Origin: an uncultured Clostridia bacterium
GTDB lineage: Bacteria; Bacillota; Clostridia; Christensenellales; UBA1242
DNA length: 64,000 nucleotides
Reading direction: 5' to 3'
Assembly (NCBI GenBank): GCA_944349905.1
Contig: CALVNR010000002.1
Location: 98,921 to 162,920, forward strand
The translations under genes were made by a program, and so were the position numbers. The notes beneath the pieces are model-generated. The model made no database searches. It was not told the DNA's origin and saw only the letters and a list, made by a program, of their open reading frames with translations. Shown here piece by piece: positions 8,273-16,616 of the stretch. Positions within the stretch are counted from its first letter, which is position 1; every line of letters starts with the position of its first letter.

Positions 8273-10366
8273 CTACTCATGTCTTAGTGATTCTACTGGA
8301 TCAAGTTTTGCTGCCTTTGATGCAGGGTATAAACCAGCCAAAACACTTATCAAAATGCTTAATCCTAATGCAATAGCAAAATAATACCAATTAAATGTAA
8401 GAGGTGCGAAACCAAGTAAAGCGTTAAATAAAATTGTGAATATTCCACCAATAATTAACGAGAATACAATTCCAACAATTCCACTTAATAATCCTATTAA
8501 AAAGCTTTCTGTTGTAAATATTTTTTTAATATCTCTTTTTCTAGCACCAATACTTTTTAAAACACCAATTTCTTTTGTTCTTTCGGAAACACTCATGTAC
8601 AAAACTACCAAAATCATAATCATTGCCACAAACAATGAAATACCTGCAATTATAGCAAGAGCGATAGAAAATGTTGACATCATTTCTGTAAACATATTTG
8701 CCATTTGATTTTCAATAGAGCCAGTGTATTTATCGCTTGTTGTTAGATAAGCGTTTAACAAATCGGTAGTTTCTTGACTATCTGTTGTTATAAATAATGA
8801 AGAAGGGGAAATTTCTCCACCTTTTTCTTCTACAAGAGAAGAAAGATAATTGTAATCTATATACATAACAAGCATTTGATCAAATGAATTTACGTTTACA
8901 ATTCCTGTAATTTTCATTTTTTGGGTAATTTCTATTTTATTATAATTCACACTAACTGTTACGACTTTGCCTATTGCTTCTTCCATATCACTGTAACCCA
9001 TATCATAAACTATCTTTGATGAAAACATAACTTCGCCAATAGTTTTTCCTGTTTCAGTGTCAGTATAAGTATTATCTGTACTCAAATTTCCAGCAAGTAA
9101 TTGTTCTTCTCCGTAATATGAAGGTGTTGTATATAAATAGAAAATTCCAGTTTTATCTTTTTCAGTATCGCCGTAAATTACGCTTGCACTTTGAGTGAAA
9201 CCTGTTAATGCAGAAAATCCGTAATCTACTTCATTTTTATCAACTCTAAATTGATTATCGGTTGTGCCAAGATAGTTGTTTAAATCTAAAATAGCTTGAT
9301 CTATTTCTTCGTCGGTAAAAGGATTTGGAGTTAAGAAATTCATAAATCCACCAGTCATTGGGTCGTCTGAGTTGCTTTTCTTGCTTACTGTTACAATATA
9401 AGGATTTGAATAAGATTCAGCAGTTGAAGATATATAATTAGTAAGGCCAGAACCAAATGCAAGCATTAATATCATAGAAATTAAAGATATTGAAACTCCT
9501 AATGCCATTAAAAAGTTTTTAGTTTTGCTTGCCCACATATTATGTAAGGATAATCTCATGGCTGAGAATAGTGAAAGATGTTTTTCTTTTTTAGGTTTTT
9601 CTTTTTTATTGTTATTTGTTAATTCTACATGATTTTCTTTATTAATTTCAGTGTTTTGTTCAATAACATCTTTTTCATATTTTTTATTTATTTTATCATT
9701 TATAATTCGCCCATCTGACAATTCTACAATTCTTGAAGAAATTTTTGCAACTTTTTCTGAATGAGTAACCATAACAACCAGTTTTCCATCATCAGCAATT
9801 TTTTTCATAATGTCAAGAATTTGCAGGGTGGTTGCGCTATCAAGAGCACCTGTTGGCTCATCTGCTAAAATTATATCAGGATTGTTGATTAATGCTCTTG
9901 CTATTGCAACTCTTTGTTTTTGTCCGCCTGAAAGTTGAGTTGGCTTTTTCTTTAATTGATTTTCAAGACCAACTTTTTTCAAAATTTCTTTTGCTCTTTC
10001 CAATTTCTCACTTTCTTTTACATCTGAAAGTGTTAATGCTATTGTTACATTATCAAGTATTGACAGGTGAGGAATAAGATTGAAAGACTGAAAAACAAAA
10101 CCTATTTTTTTCTTTCTGTAATCGTCAAGTTCTTTTTCTTTAAAAGATTTTAAATCAATACCTCCTATCTTTATCTCGCCTGTATAATCAGAATCTAATC
10201 CTCCTATTAAATTCATAAGAGTACTTTTGCCACATCCACTTTCTCCAATAATTGAAACTAATTCTCCCTTATCAAAAGAAACGCTTATATCGTTTAATGC
10301 TCTAAATTTTGTTTTGTTTTCAAGTTTATAATCCTTGTAAACATTTTTTAGTTCTAGTTCTTTCAT
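8273..10366 (-). CDS. MacB-like ABC transporter: ATPase fused to FtsX-type permease
   Basis: 697 aa. Residues 1-225 are an ABC ATPase of the LolD/MacB type: Walker A GESGCGKSTL, signature LSGGQKQRVAIARAL, Walker B IILADEPTGALD, switch His in VMVTHSE. A charged linker (about 225-275) leads to an FtsX/MacB permease with one membrane segment near 290, a long outside domain (about 310-560) and three segments at the C-terminus, ending with the FtsX-typical AGLYPASKAAKLDPVESLRHE. Proteins with this layout export peptides, lipids or antibiotics, or act as mechanotransmission machines; the substrate is not visible. It is the last gene of the MarR-ABC operon, 25 bp after the previous gene, with GAGGAG before the ATG. 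Confidence 0.9.
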   Translation of the reverse strand: MKELELKNVYKDYKLENKTKFRALNDISVSFDKGELVSIIGESGCGKSTLMNLIGGLDSDYTGEIKIGGIDLKSFKEKELDDYRKKKIGFVFQSFNLIPHLSILDNVTIALTLSDVKESEKLERAKEILKKVGLENQLKKKPTQLSGGQKQRVAIARALINNPDIILADEPTGALDSATTLQILDIMKKIADDGKLVVMVTHSEKVAKISSRIVELSDGRIINDKINKKYEKDVIEQNTEINKENHVELTNNNKKEKPKKEKHLSLFSAMRLSLHNMWASKTKNFLMALGVSISLISMILMLAFGSGLTNYISSTAESYSNPYIVTVSKKSNSDDPMTGGFMNFLTPNPFTDEEIDQAILDLNNYLGTTDNQFRVDKNEVDYGFSALTGFTQSASVIYGDTEKDKTGIFYLYTTPSYYGEEQLLAGNLSTDNTYTDTETGKTIGEVMFSSKIVYDMGYSDMEEAIGKVVTVSVNYNKIEITQKMKITGIVNVNSFDQMLVMYIDYNYLSSLVEEKGGEISPSSLFITTDSQETTDLLNAYLTTSDKYTGSIENQMANMFTEMMSTFSIALAIIAGISLFVAMIMILVVLYMSVSERTKEIGVLKSIGARKRDIKKIFTTESFLIGLLSGIVGIVFSLIIGGIFTILFNALLGFAPLTFNWYYFAIALGLSILISVLAGLYPASKAAKLDPVESLRHE

Positions 10367-10391
10367 TCTTTCTCCTCTTTAAAAATTTTCT

Positions 10392-12218
10392 TTAAAAATT
10401 TTCACCTGTTTCAAATTGACTTGTATACAAATTTTTGTAAACTCCGCCTTGATTTAACAATTCATCATGTTTTCCAATTTCTACAATATTGCCGTCTTTC
10501 ATTACTATAATTTGGTCAGCGTTTTTTATTGTTGAAAGTCTGTGTGCTATAACAAAACTTGTTCTTCCTTGTGTTAATCTGTCCATTGCTGTTTGAATTA
10601 AGATTTCTGTTCTAGTGTCAACTGAACTAGTTGCTTCATCTAAAATTAGCATTGGTGCATTTTGAACCATCGCTCTTGCAATAGTTAAGAGTTGCTTTTG
10701 TCCAGCGCTTATGTTGCTTTCTTCATCAAGGACCATATCATAGCCTTTTGGTTCGGTTCTTATAAAATGGTCTACATTTGCCATTTTGCAAGCATTTACA
10801 ATTTCTTCGTCGGTTGCTGTTGGATTTCCAAAAGCAATATTTTCTTTTATGGTTCCTTCAAAAAGCCAAGTATCTTGTAATACCATACCAAATAAAGAAC
10901 GAACATAAGTTCTATTCATTTTTTTTGTGGAAATTCCATCAATCAAAATTTCGCCACTGTTAATTTCATAAAAACGCATTAAGAGATTGACAATTGTTGT
11001 CTTTCCTGCCCCAGTTTGACCAACAATGGCAATTTTTTGCCCCGGCAGGGCAGTAAAGTTAAAGTTGTGTATTATTTCTTTGTTTTTACTGTAACCGAAA
11101 CTAACATTTTTAAATTCAACTTTTCCATAAACTTTTGGTATAGTTACTTTTTTATTGCTTTCATCAGGTTCATCTTTTTCATTTAAAAATTCAAACACTC
11201 TTTCTGCGGCAGCAATAGTTGATTGTAGGGTAGCCGAAACAGAAGCGATTTGTGATATAGGTTGATTAAACAATTTTGTATATGTCATAAATGTTATGAT
11301 TGTAGCAAGGAAAGTCATATCGTTGTTTTTTATTGCGATATAGCCACCTAAAAGACAAATTAATACATAAACAATATTGCTTGAAAATACAACCATTGGG
11401 TGCATTATTCCAGAATAAAACTGAGCTTTCATAGAAGATTTTTTTAATTTTTTGTTTATATGGTCAAATTCTTTTTGAGACTTTGCTTCATTATTAAAAG
11501 CTTTTACGACATTATGTGCTGAAAAGTTTTCCTCAATATAACCATTTACATCTCCTAAATATTTTTGTTGGTATACAAAATGTTTTTGATTGTTTTTTAC
11601 AACTATAAAAATAGTTAATATTGCCAATGGAATTTGAAGAAGAGCAACCAAAGTTAATTGCCAGCTTAATGTAAACATGATAACGGGTATTCCAATTATA
11701 GTTACGCTTGAAGTTATAAGTGTTGATAAAGTTCGTTGAAGAGTTCCGCCAACCATATCCACATCATTTGTAACTCTTGAAAGAATATCTCCGTAGCTAT
11801 GTTTATCAAAATAATTTAATGGTAAAGTATTAATTTTTTTAGATATATCACTTCTTAATTTTTTTGAAAGTTGGACTGATACTTTTGCCATGCAATAACC
11901 TTGAAAATAATTTAATATACTTGCAAGTAAATACATTGACATAATGATAATACTATATTTTGTAATTTCAGATATTTGATAATTTTGTCCAAATACAATA
12001 ACCATAAGATTATTTAAAATTCTTGGACCTAATATGTTTAGAACGGTGGCAGTTAATGCAAAAAATACAGCAACTATTAACAAAGATTTATATTTTCCTA
12101 AATTTTTAAAAAGCATTTTTACAGTGCCTTTAAAATCTTTTGCCCTATGTTTTGAAGGGGTTTTAATATTTTTTGTTTTTGCTTCTTTTTTTGTTTTTTC
12201 TAGTTTTTGCGTTTTCAT
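10392..12218 (-). CDS. ABC exporter half-transporter, catalytically competent subunit
   Basis: 608 aa. Six membrane helices (about residues 45-340) are followed by an ATPase domain with Walker A GQTGAGKTTI, signature ISAGQKQLLTIARAM, Walker B MLILDEATSSVD and switch His in VIAHRLSTI. The catalytic Glu after Walker B is present. The signature motif has SA in place of SG, a common change in heterodimeric exporters. The start overlaps the stop of the upstream half-transporter by 4 bp, so the pair is co-translated, as in BmrCD or TM287/288-type multidrug exporters. Located in the cytoplasmic membrane. The substrate is unknown; a MarR-type regulator heading the operon suggests drug or toxic-compound efflux. 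Confidence 0.93.
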   Translation of the reverse strand: MKTQKLEKTKKEAKTKNIKTPSKHRAKDFKGTVKMLFKNLGKYKSLLIVAVFFALTATVLNILGPRILNNLMVIVFGQNYQISEITKYSIIIMSMYLLASILNYFQGYCMAKVSVQLSKKLRSDISKKINTLPLNYFDKHSYGDILSRVTNDVDMVGGTLQRTLSTLITSSVTIIGIPVIMFTLSWQLTLVALLQIPLAILTIFIVVKNNQKHFVYQQKYLGDVNGYIEENFSAHNVVKAFNNEAKSQKEFDHINKKLKKSSMKAQFYSGIMHPMVVFSSNIVYVLICLLGGYIAIKNNDMTFLATIITFMTYTKLFNQPISQIASVSATLQSTIAAAERVFEFLNEKDEPDESNKKVTIPKVYGKVEFKNVSFGYSKNKEIIHNFNFTALPGQKIAIVGQTGAGKTTIVNLLMRFYEINSGEILIDGISTKKMNRTYVRSLFGMVLQDTWLFEGTIKENIAFGNPTATDEEIVNACKMANVDHFIRTEPKGYDMVLDEESNISAGQKQLLTIARAMVQNAPMLILDEATSSVDTRTEILIQTAMDRLTQGRTSFVIAHRLSTIKNADQIIVMKDGNIVEIGKHDELLNQGGVYKNLYTSQFETGENF

Positions 12219-13966
12219 TTTGAAAGTTCCTCCTCAGAAAATTGAGATAGGGCAATCTCTTTATAAATTTGGCAAGTTTTTAACAACTGTTTATGTTTTC
12301 CAATACCAACCATCTTGCCTTGGTCTAAAACTATAATTTGGTCGGCATTCATAATGGTTCCTATTCTTTGAGCCACAATAACTTTTGTTGTGTTTTTGTA
12401 TGCTTTACTCAAATTTTTTCTTACAGTTTTATCTGTTTGATAATCAAGGGCAGAAAAACTGTCGTCAAAAATCAAAATTTCTGGTTCTTTGATAATAGCT
12501 CTTGCTATTGAAAGTCGTTGTTTTTGACCACCAGAAACATTTTTTCCACCTTGTGCTATTTTATAATTAAGTCCGTCAGGAAGGTCGTAAACAAAATTAG
12601 ATTGAGATATTTCAATTACTTTTGAGATTTCACTTTCTTCTGCATTTTCTTTTCCATATTTTAAATTAGATTCAACAGTCCCACTAAAAAGAACACCTTT
12701 TTGTGGCACATATCCTATAAGGTCGTGTAAATCATGCTGTGTGTAATCTTTAACATTTACACCATCAATTAAAATCTTTCCATCAGTGCAATCGTAAAAT
12801 CTTGGTATTAAATTTATTAAAGTGCTTTTTCCACTTCCAGTAGAGCCAATAAAAGCGATTGTTTGACCTTGCTTAACTGAAAAAGATATATTTTCAAGAA
12901 TATTTTCGTCAGCATCAGGATATTTAAAACTTACATTTTTAAACTCAATAGTTCCGACTTCTTTTTTCTCAAAAGTATTTGAACCATCTTTTAAAACTAT
13001 TTGAATATTTAATACTTCGTTGATTCTTTTTGCAGATACAATACCTCTTGGTATAAACATAAATAGCATTGACAAGAAAGTAAAACTCATGATTATGAAT
13101 ACTGAATACTGAGTAAAAGCGCTCAAAACTAAAAGAAGTTGTGGATTTTCACCAGCAAGCAAGCCTACTACCCAAACGATTACAAGAGAAGTTCCTTGCA
13201 TGATTAATGATAAGCTTGGTTCAATTAAGGTTAAAATTTTGTCAACAAAAAGTTCAAGTTTAGCAAATTTTGAATTTACTTTTTCAAATTTTTCTTCTTG
13301 CTCTTTTTCTGCTCCAACAGCTCTTACTACTTTTAAGCCCGTAAGATTTTCTCTTGTTACCATATTTAATTTATCAGTACCTGTTTGTATCTTTTTAAAT
13401 TTTGGTAAAGCCATAACGATAACAAAGAACACAACTAAAATTATAGCAACAACTGATACTACATTTATTAATGATAATTTGCCAGCTCCATAATCTCGTG
13501 ATAATCCAACAATTTTAATTATTGCAAATATTGCAGTAAGGGGAGCTGTCAATCCAAGAGTTATGGTTGTAGTATAAACTTGTTGAAGCTGTGTTATATC
13601 ATTTGTTGACCTAGTAATTAATGAAGGTATTGAAAACTTGTTTATTTCAGTTGCAGAAAAGCTGTTTACTTTTTCAAAAATCTTGCTTCTTATTCTTGCA
13701 AGCAATGAACTTACTACTATTGCTGCAAGAAGTTGAGCTATAAATGAACTGATCAACACACCAGCAACAAAAAATAACATTTGCACACATACCCATACAA
13801 TATCTTGCCAATAAGGAGATATATCAGGTTTTGACAAAAATTCGCTTAATTTTAAAGTGTAGTCAGGAATTGTTATGTTGCACCATACTTGAACAACCAA
13901 AAATGCAAGTGTTAAAAATAAGAAAAACCATTCTTTTGCTTTTAAATATTTTAATAATTTAATCAT
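12215..13966 (-). CDS. ABC exporter half-transporter, subunit with altered catalytic site
   Basis: 583 aa with six membrane helices and a C-terminal ATPase: Walker A GSTGSGKSTLI, signature VSGGQKQRLSIARAI, Walker B ILIFDDSFSALD. The residue after the Walker B Asp is Asp rather than the catalytic Glu, and the switch His position reads VAQRIGTI (Gln instead of His). These are the two marks of the degenerate nucleotide site in heterodimeric exporters, so this protein probably pairs with the product of the following gene. It overlaps both neighbours by 4 bp (regulator upstream, partner downstream). Confidence 0.93.
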   Translation of the reverse strand: MIKLLKYLKAKEWFFLFLTLAFLVVQVWCNITIPDYTLKLSEFLSKPDISPYWQDIVWVCVQMLFFVAGVLISSFIAQLLAAIVVSSLLARIRSKIFEKVNSFSATEINKFSIPSLITRSTNDITQLQQVYTTTITLGLTAPLTAIFAIIKIVGLSRDYGAGKLSLINVVSVVAIILVVFFVIVMALPKFKKIQTGTDKLNMVTRENLTGLKVVRAVGAEKEQEEKFEKVNSKFAKLELFVDKILTLIEPSLSLIMQGTSLVIVWVVGLLAGENPQLLLVLSAFTQYSVFIIMSFTFLSMLFMFIPRGIVSAKRINEVLNIQIVLKDGSNTFEKKEVGTIEFKNVSFKYPDADENILENISFSVKQGQTIAFIGSTGSGKSTLINLIPRFYDCTDGKILIDGVNVKDYTQHDLHDLIGYVPQKGVLFSGTVESNLKYGKENAEESEISKVIEISQSNFVYDLPDGLNYKIAQGGKNVSGGQKQRLSIARAIIKEPEILIFDDSFSALDYQTDKTVRKNLSKAYKNTTKVIVAQRIGTIMNADQIIVLDQGKMVGIGKHKQLLKTCQIYKEIALSQFSEEELSK

Positions 13967-14409
13967 TTCTTTTTCTCCATATTATTTATGAGTTTTATTG
14001 ATTTTTGTGATAGTTTCGCTAAAACTTCTTTTACGATTTTTATTTGCTGATTTGTTATTTCTTCTAACAACAATTTTTGCCATTTTGTAGCATATTTTTC
14101 AAAATTATTCGCATATATTTTTCCTTTTTCAGTCAAAGACAATTTGTTGCTTCCATTTTCAATAGATGAGTAAAACACAAGACCCTTTTGCAACAGTTGG
14201 CTAATTACGCGATGCGTATAACTTTTGTCACAATCAGCAAGTTTACTAAGTGATGCTTGACATAAATTGTTTTCTTTGCTTAAAATGTGCAAAAATTGTG
14301 CTTGACCAGCAGTTATATCATAATTTGAAAAATTTTCATTCATATAACTTTCAAAAGCTTTCTTTATATTAAATATTGATTTTTTTAAAACTGAAAAATC
14401 TTTTTCCAT
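13963..14409 (-). CDS. MarR family transcriptional regulator of the ABC operon
   Basis: 148 aa. The central winged helix reads LSKLADCDKSYTHRVISQLLQKGLVFYSSIENGSNKLSLTEKGK, with the MarR pattern of recognition helix, wing and LT..G. N- and C-terminal helices suit dimerisation. It is the first gene of the operon and overlaps the first ABC gene by 4 bp. A perfect 14-bp palindrome covers the -35 box of its own promoter, which suggests self-repression lifted by a small ligand. The wing lacks the usual D-x-R; Asn-Gly-Ser stands there instead. Regulation of the transporters is inferred from context. Confidence 0.88.
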   Translation of the reverse strand: MEKDFSVLKKSIFNIKKAFESYMNENFSNYDITAGQAQFLHILSKENNLCQASLSKLADCDKSYTHRVISQLLQKGLVFYSSIENGSNKLSLTEKGKIYANNFEKYATKWQKLLLEEITNQQIKIVKEVLAKLSQKSIKLINNMEKKK

Positions 14410-14429
14410 AAAATCACCATTGCTATATG

Positions 14430-14458
14430 ATTATATTTTTTTAAAGTTGACAAGTCAA
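14430..14458 (-). promoter_or_regulatory. Promoter of the MarR-ABC operon
   Basis: On the minus strand TTGACT (14458-14453), 17 bp, TATAAT (14435-14430), leading into the regulator ATG at 14409. Confidence 0.8.
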
Positions 14459-14459
14459 C
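14446..14459. promoter_or_regulatory. Probable MarR operator palindrome
   Basis: GTTGACAAGTCAAC is a perfect inverted repeat (6-bp arms, 2-bp centre). It covers the -35 box of the minus-strand promoter. The size and place fit a MarR-dimer site. Binding by the adjacent regulator is inferred. Confidence 0.65.
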
Positions 14460-14496
14460 CAAATTAATAATTTTGTTTAATTTTTTAAAAAAACAT

Positions 14497-14525
14497 TTGC
14501 ATACTTTGTTTAACTATGTTATATT
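14497..14525 (+). promoter_or_regulatory. Promoter for the 17-residue repeat protein
   Basis: TTGCAT at 14497-14502, 17 bp, TATATT at 14520-14525; the ATG is at 14559. Confidence 0.5.
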
Positions 14526-14558
14526 ATTAAAGAAAAAGAGTCTGTTGTGGAGGTGTTT

Positions 14559-15473
14559 ATGTCTTGGCTATGTCATAAAGAAAAAGTAGTTGACCCTATC
14601 ATTCATGAAGAAGAATCAAACTTTTCATTATCAAGTGGTGTTCATATTTTGAATAAATGTCAAAATGTTTCTTTAACTGGAAATGCTATTGTGCTTGAAA
14701 GTTTTGATTGTTCTTTTAATGAAATAAGTGGCAAAGCAAAAGTTCAAATGGTTGAAAATGGACAAATTACACTTTTAACGGGAAAAGCTAAAATAGGTCT
14801 TTTTAAAAGTGGAAAAATAACAAAAGTAGAGGGTAAAAGTTCTATAACAACTATAAATACATGTGTTATAGATTATGTAAAAGGTAAAGCTTCTATTGGA
14901 ACTATGAATGGTGGTTTTATAAGATTTGTTGATGACAAGGCAGAACTTGCAACAATGACACAAGGCGAAGTTATGTTTGTAAGAAATAAAGCAAGAGTAG
15001 TTTCTATGATTGCTGGTAAAATCACAGGCATTTTGGATAATGCAAAACTTGTTAGTATGTTGAGTGGAGATGTTACTTATCTCTTAAATGAAGCTAAAAT
15101 TGGCACTATAAACGATGGTAATATCCAATTGATTGCTGACAATACAGAAATTTCTACTTTTAATAAAGGCAAAATTGCTGAAATGATTGGAAAAAGTATA
15201 ATCTCTGCAAGTTTGGATGGCGAAATTGGTTTTCAAGACAAACAGACTATAATACTTTATTCGCCACAAGAAAGTTCAAGAAGAATGGCTGAATACAGAC
15301 AAGAAAAAGAAGAACTAAAAGAAAAAATTGTTGGTAATAAAGAGGAAACAGATAAAATAGAAGAAAACAGTGCAGAAGAAGTTTCTTCAAATTCACAAGA
15401 AGAAAATATTGAAAAACCTAAGAGAAAAACCAAAACAAAACAACTTAAAATAGATGACATAACAGACAAATAA
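14559..15473 (+). CDS. Beta-solenoid-like protein of eleven exact 17-residue repeats
   Basis: 304 aa; start at the ATG with GGAGG 5 bases before it (an upstream GTG lies inside that site). Residues 41-227 are eleven ungapped repeats of exactly 17 residues, e.g. GKAKVQMVENGQITLLT, GKAKIGLFKSGKITKVE, GKASIGTMNGGFIRFVD. Consensus: [GDN][KN]A[KR][IVL]xx[MIF]xxGx[IV]xx[VIL]x. Alternating hydrophobics with Gly and Asn turns suit a parallel beta-helix, as in bactofilins, though no bactofilin motif is recognised. The tail (230-304) is charged, Glu/Lys-rich and probably disordered. No signal peptide or membrane segment. The metal exporter gene starts 12 bp after the stop, so the two may work together. 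Function unknown. Confidence 0.85.
   Translation: MSWLCHKEKVVDPIIHEEESNFSLSSGVHILNKCQNVSLTGNAIVLESFDCSFNEISGKAKVQMVENGQITLLTGKAKIGLFKSGKITKVEGKSSITTINTCVIDYVKGKASIGTMNGGFIRFVDDKAELATMTQGEVMFVRNKARVVSMIAGKITGILDNAKLVSMLSGDVTYLLNEAKIGTINDGNIQLIADNTEISTFNKGKIAEMIGKSIISASLDGEIGFQDKQTIILYSPQESSRRMAEYRQEKEELKEKIVGNKEETDKIEENSAEEVSSNSQEENIEKPKRKTKTKQLKIDDITDK
14679..15239 (+). repeat. Array of 51-bp coding repeats (11 units) in the solenoid gene
   Basis: Eleven 51-bp units encode the 17-residue repeats. The DNA of the units has diverged although the protein pattern and the spacing are kept, which indicates an old array under selection for protein fold. Confidence 0.8.
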
Positions 15474-15485
15474 TAGAAGGCTTAT

Positions 15486-16520
15486 ATGGAAATTTTTTTA
15501 CATTCTTTGTTGCATGCTTTGGAAGAAACAGCTTTTACAATTCCAGTTTTGTATTTAGCTTATCTTCTTGTAAGTTACTTTTCACACAATGATAATCAAA
15601 GATATTCAAAAATTTTGCACCATACAAACAAGGCGGGACCTGTTGTTGGTGCTTTTTTGGGTTGTATTCCTCAATGTGGATTTTCTTCTATTATGAGTGA
15701 TTTGTATTCAAAAAAAGTTGTTTCTATTGGCACTTTGTTTGCTGTTTTTGTTGCTACAAGTGATGAAGCTATTCCGCTCATGATATCAAATCCTAGATAT
15801 ATCAAAGATTTAATCTTTTTGATATTAATAAAATTCGTATATGCTGTCATTGTTGGATATGTTATAGATGGTCTCGTTCGTTTATTCTCAAGAAAAAAAA
15901 TAAAGTTAAAAGAATATCACGACAAATTTGATGATGTTGAAAAAGAAGAACATATTTCCTTGACAGAAAATTCTCTGTTGCCAAATGATGTTGAAGTGGA
16001 AACTCATTGTGATTGTCAAGATTGTGGGTGTGGAAATGAAGGACAATCTCACAATCATCATGAACATAATCATGAACATGAGCATAAGCACGAACATAAT
16101 CACACTCATTGTTGCGCTACAAACATATTTTTAGATGCATTAAAACATACTGCAATTATTGTTGCATATGTTTTTGTCGCAACCTTGATTATCAATTTAA
16201 TAGAAGGGTATAGTGGAGGACTTGAACCATTAAAAACTTTGTTTACAAGCAATGCTTATTTGCAAATTTTGATAGCATGCTTGATTGGTTTAATACCAAA
16301 TTGTGCTGCATCAGTATTCTTAGTTGAATTATATATGGGGGGAGTATTACTATTTCCTGCGCTGGTTGCAGGGCTTTGTGCAGGTGCAGGTGTTGGACTT
16401 GTAATATTGTATACAAGAAATTATAAAAAAGTTTGGGAAAATATTGCAATAACATTTTCTCTTTACGGTATTGCAGTAATTGGTGGAATAATAATTAATT
16501 TAATAATGATGTTGTTCTAA
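15486..16520 (+). CDS. Putative 10-TM heavy-metal exporter (ArsP_2/DUF2899 type) with His-rich loop
   Basis: 344 aa membrane protein built as two related halves. The first half has GAFLGCIPQCGFSSIMSDLY, the second GLIPNCAASVFLVELYMGG; both carry the [GA]xIPxCxxS motif seen in this transporter family. Between them lies a cytoplasmic or outside loop with HCDCQDCGCGNEG and then a run of about fifteen His residues alternating with Asn and Glu, ending in CC: a clear metal-binding segment. Family members are annotated as putative manganese or arsenic exporters; the substrate here is not decided by the sequence. It is 12 bp downstream of the solenoid gene and probably in one transcript with it. No manganese riboswitch is visible before either gene. 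Confidence 0.8.
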   Translation: MEIFLHSLLHALEETAFTIPVLYLAYLLVSYFSHNDNQRYSKILHHTNKAGPVVGAFLGCIPQCGFSSIMSDLYSKKVVSIGTLFAVFVATSDEAIPLMISNPRYIKDLIFLILIKFVYAVIVGYVIDGLVRLFSRKKIKLKEYHDKFDDVEKEEHISLTENSLLPNDVEVETHCDCQDCGCGNEGQSHNHHEHNHEHEHKHEHNHTHCCATNIFLDALKHTAIIVAYVFVATLIINLIEGYSGGLEPLKTLFTSNAYLQILIACLIGLIPNCAASVFLVELYMGGVLLFPALVAGLCAGAGVGLVILYTRNYKKVWENIAITFSLYGIAVIGGIIINLIMMLF

Positions 16521-16565
16521 AAATGATATATTTTAGCGAAAATTGTCAATTTTTTACAAAAGAAC

Positions 16566-16594
16566 TTGACTTATTTACAAAAATAATTTATCAT
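16566..16594 (+). promoter_or_regulatory. Promoter for the Rho-like gene
   Basis: TTGACT at 16566-16571, 17 bp, TATCAT at 16589-16594. Transcription would begin near 16601, which leaves room only for the AAAAGGAG site and the ATG at 16617. Confidence 0.65.
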
Positions 16595-16616
16595 GATTGT
16601 TGTAAAAGGAGCCAAA

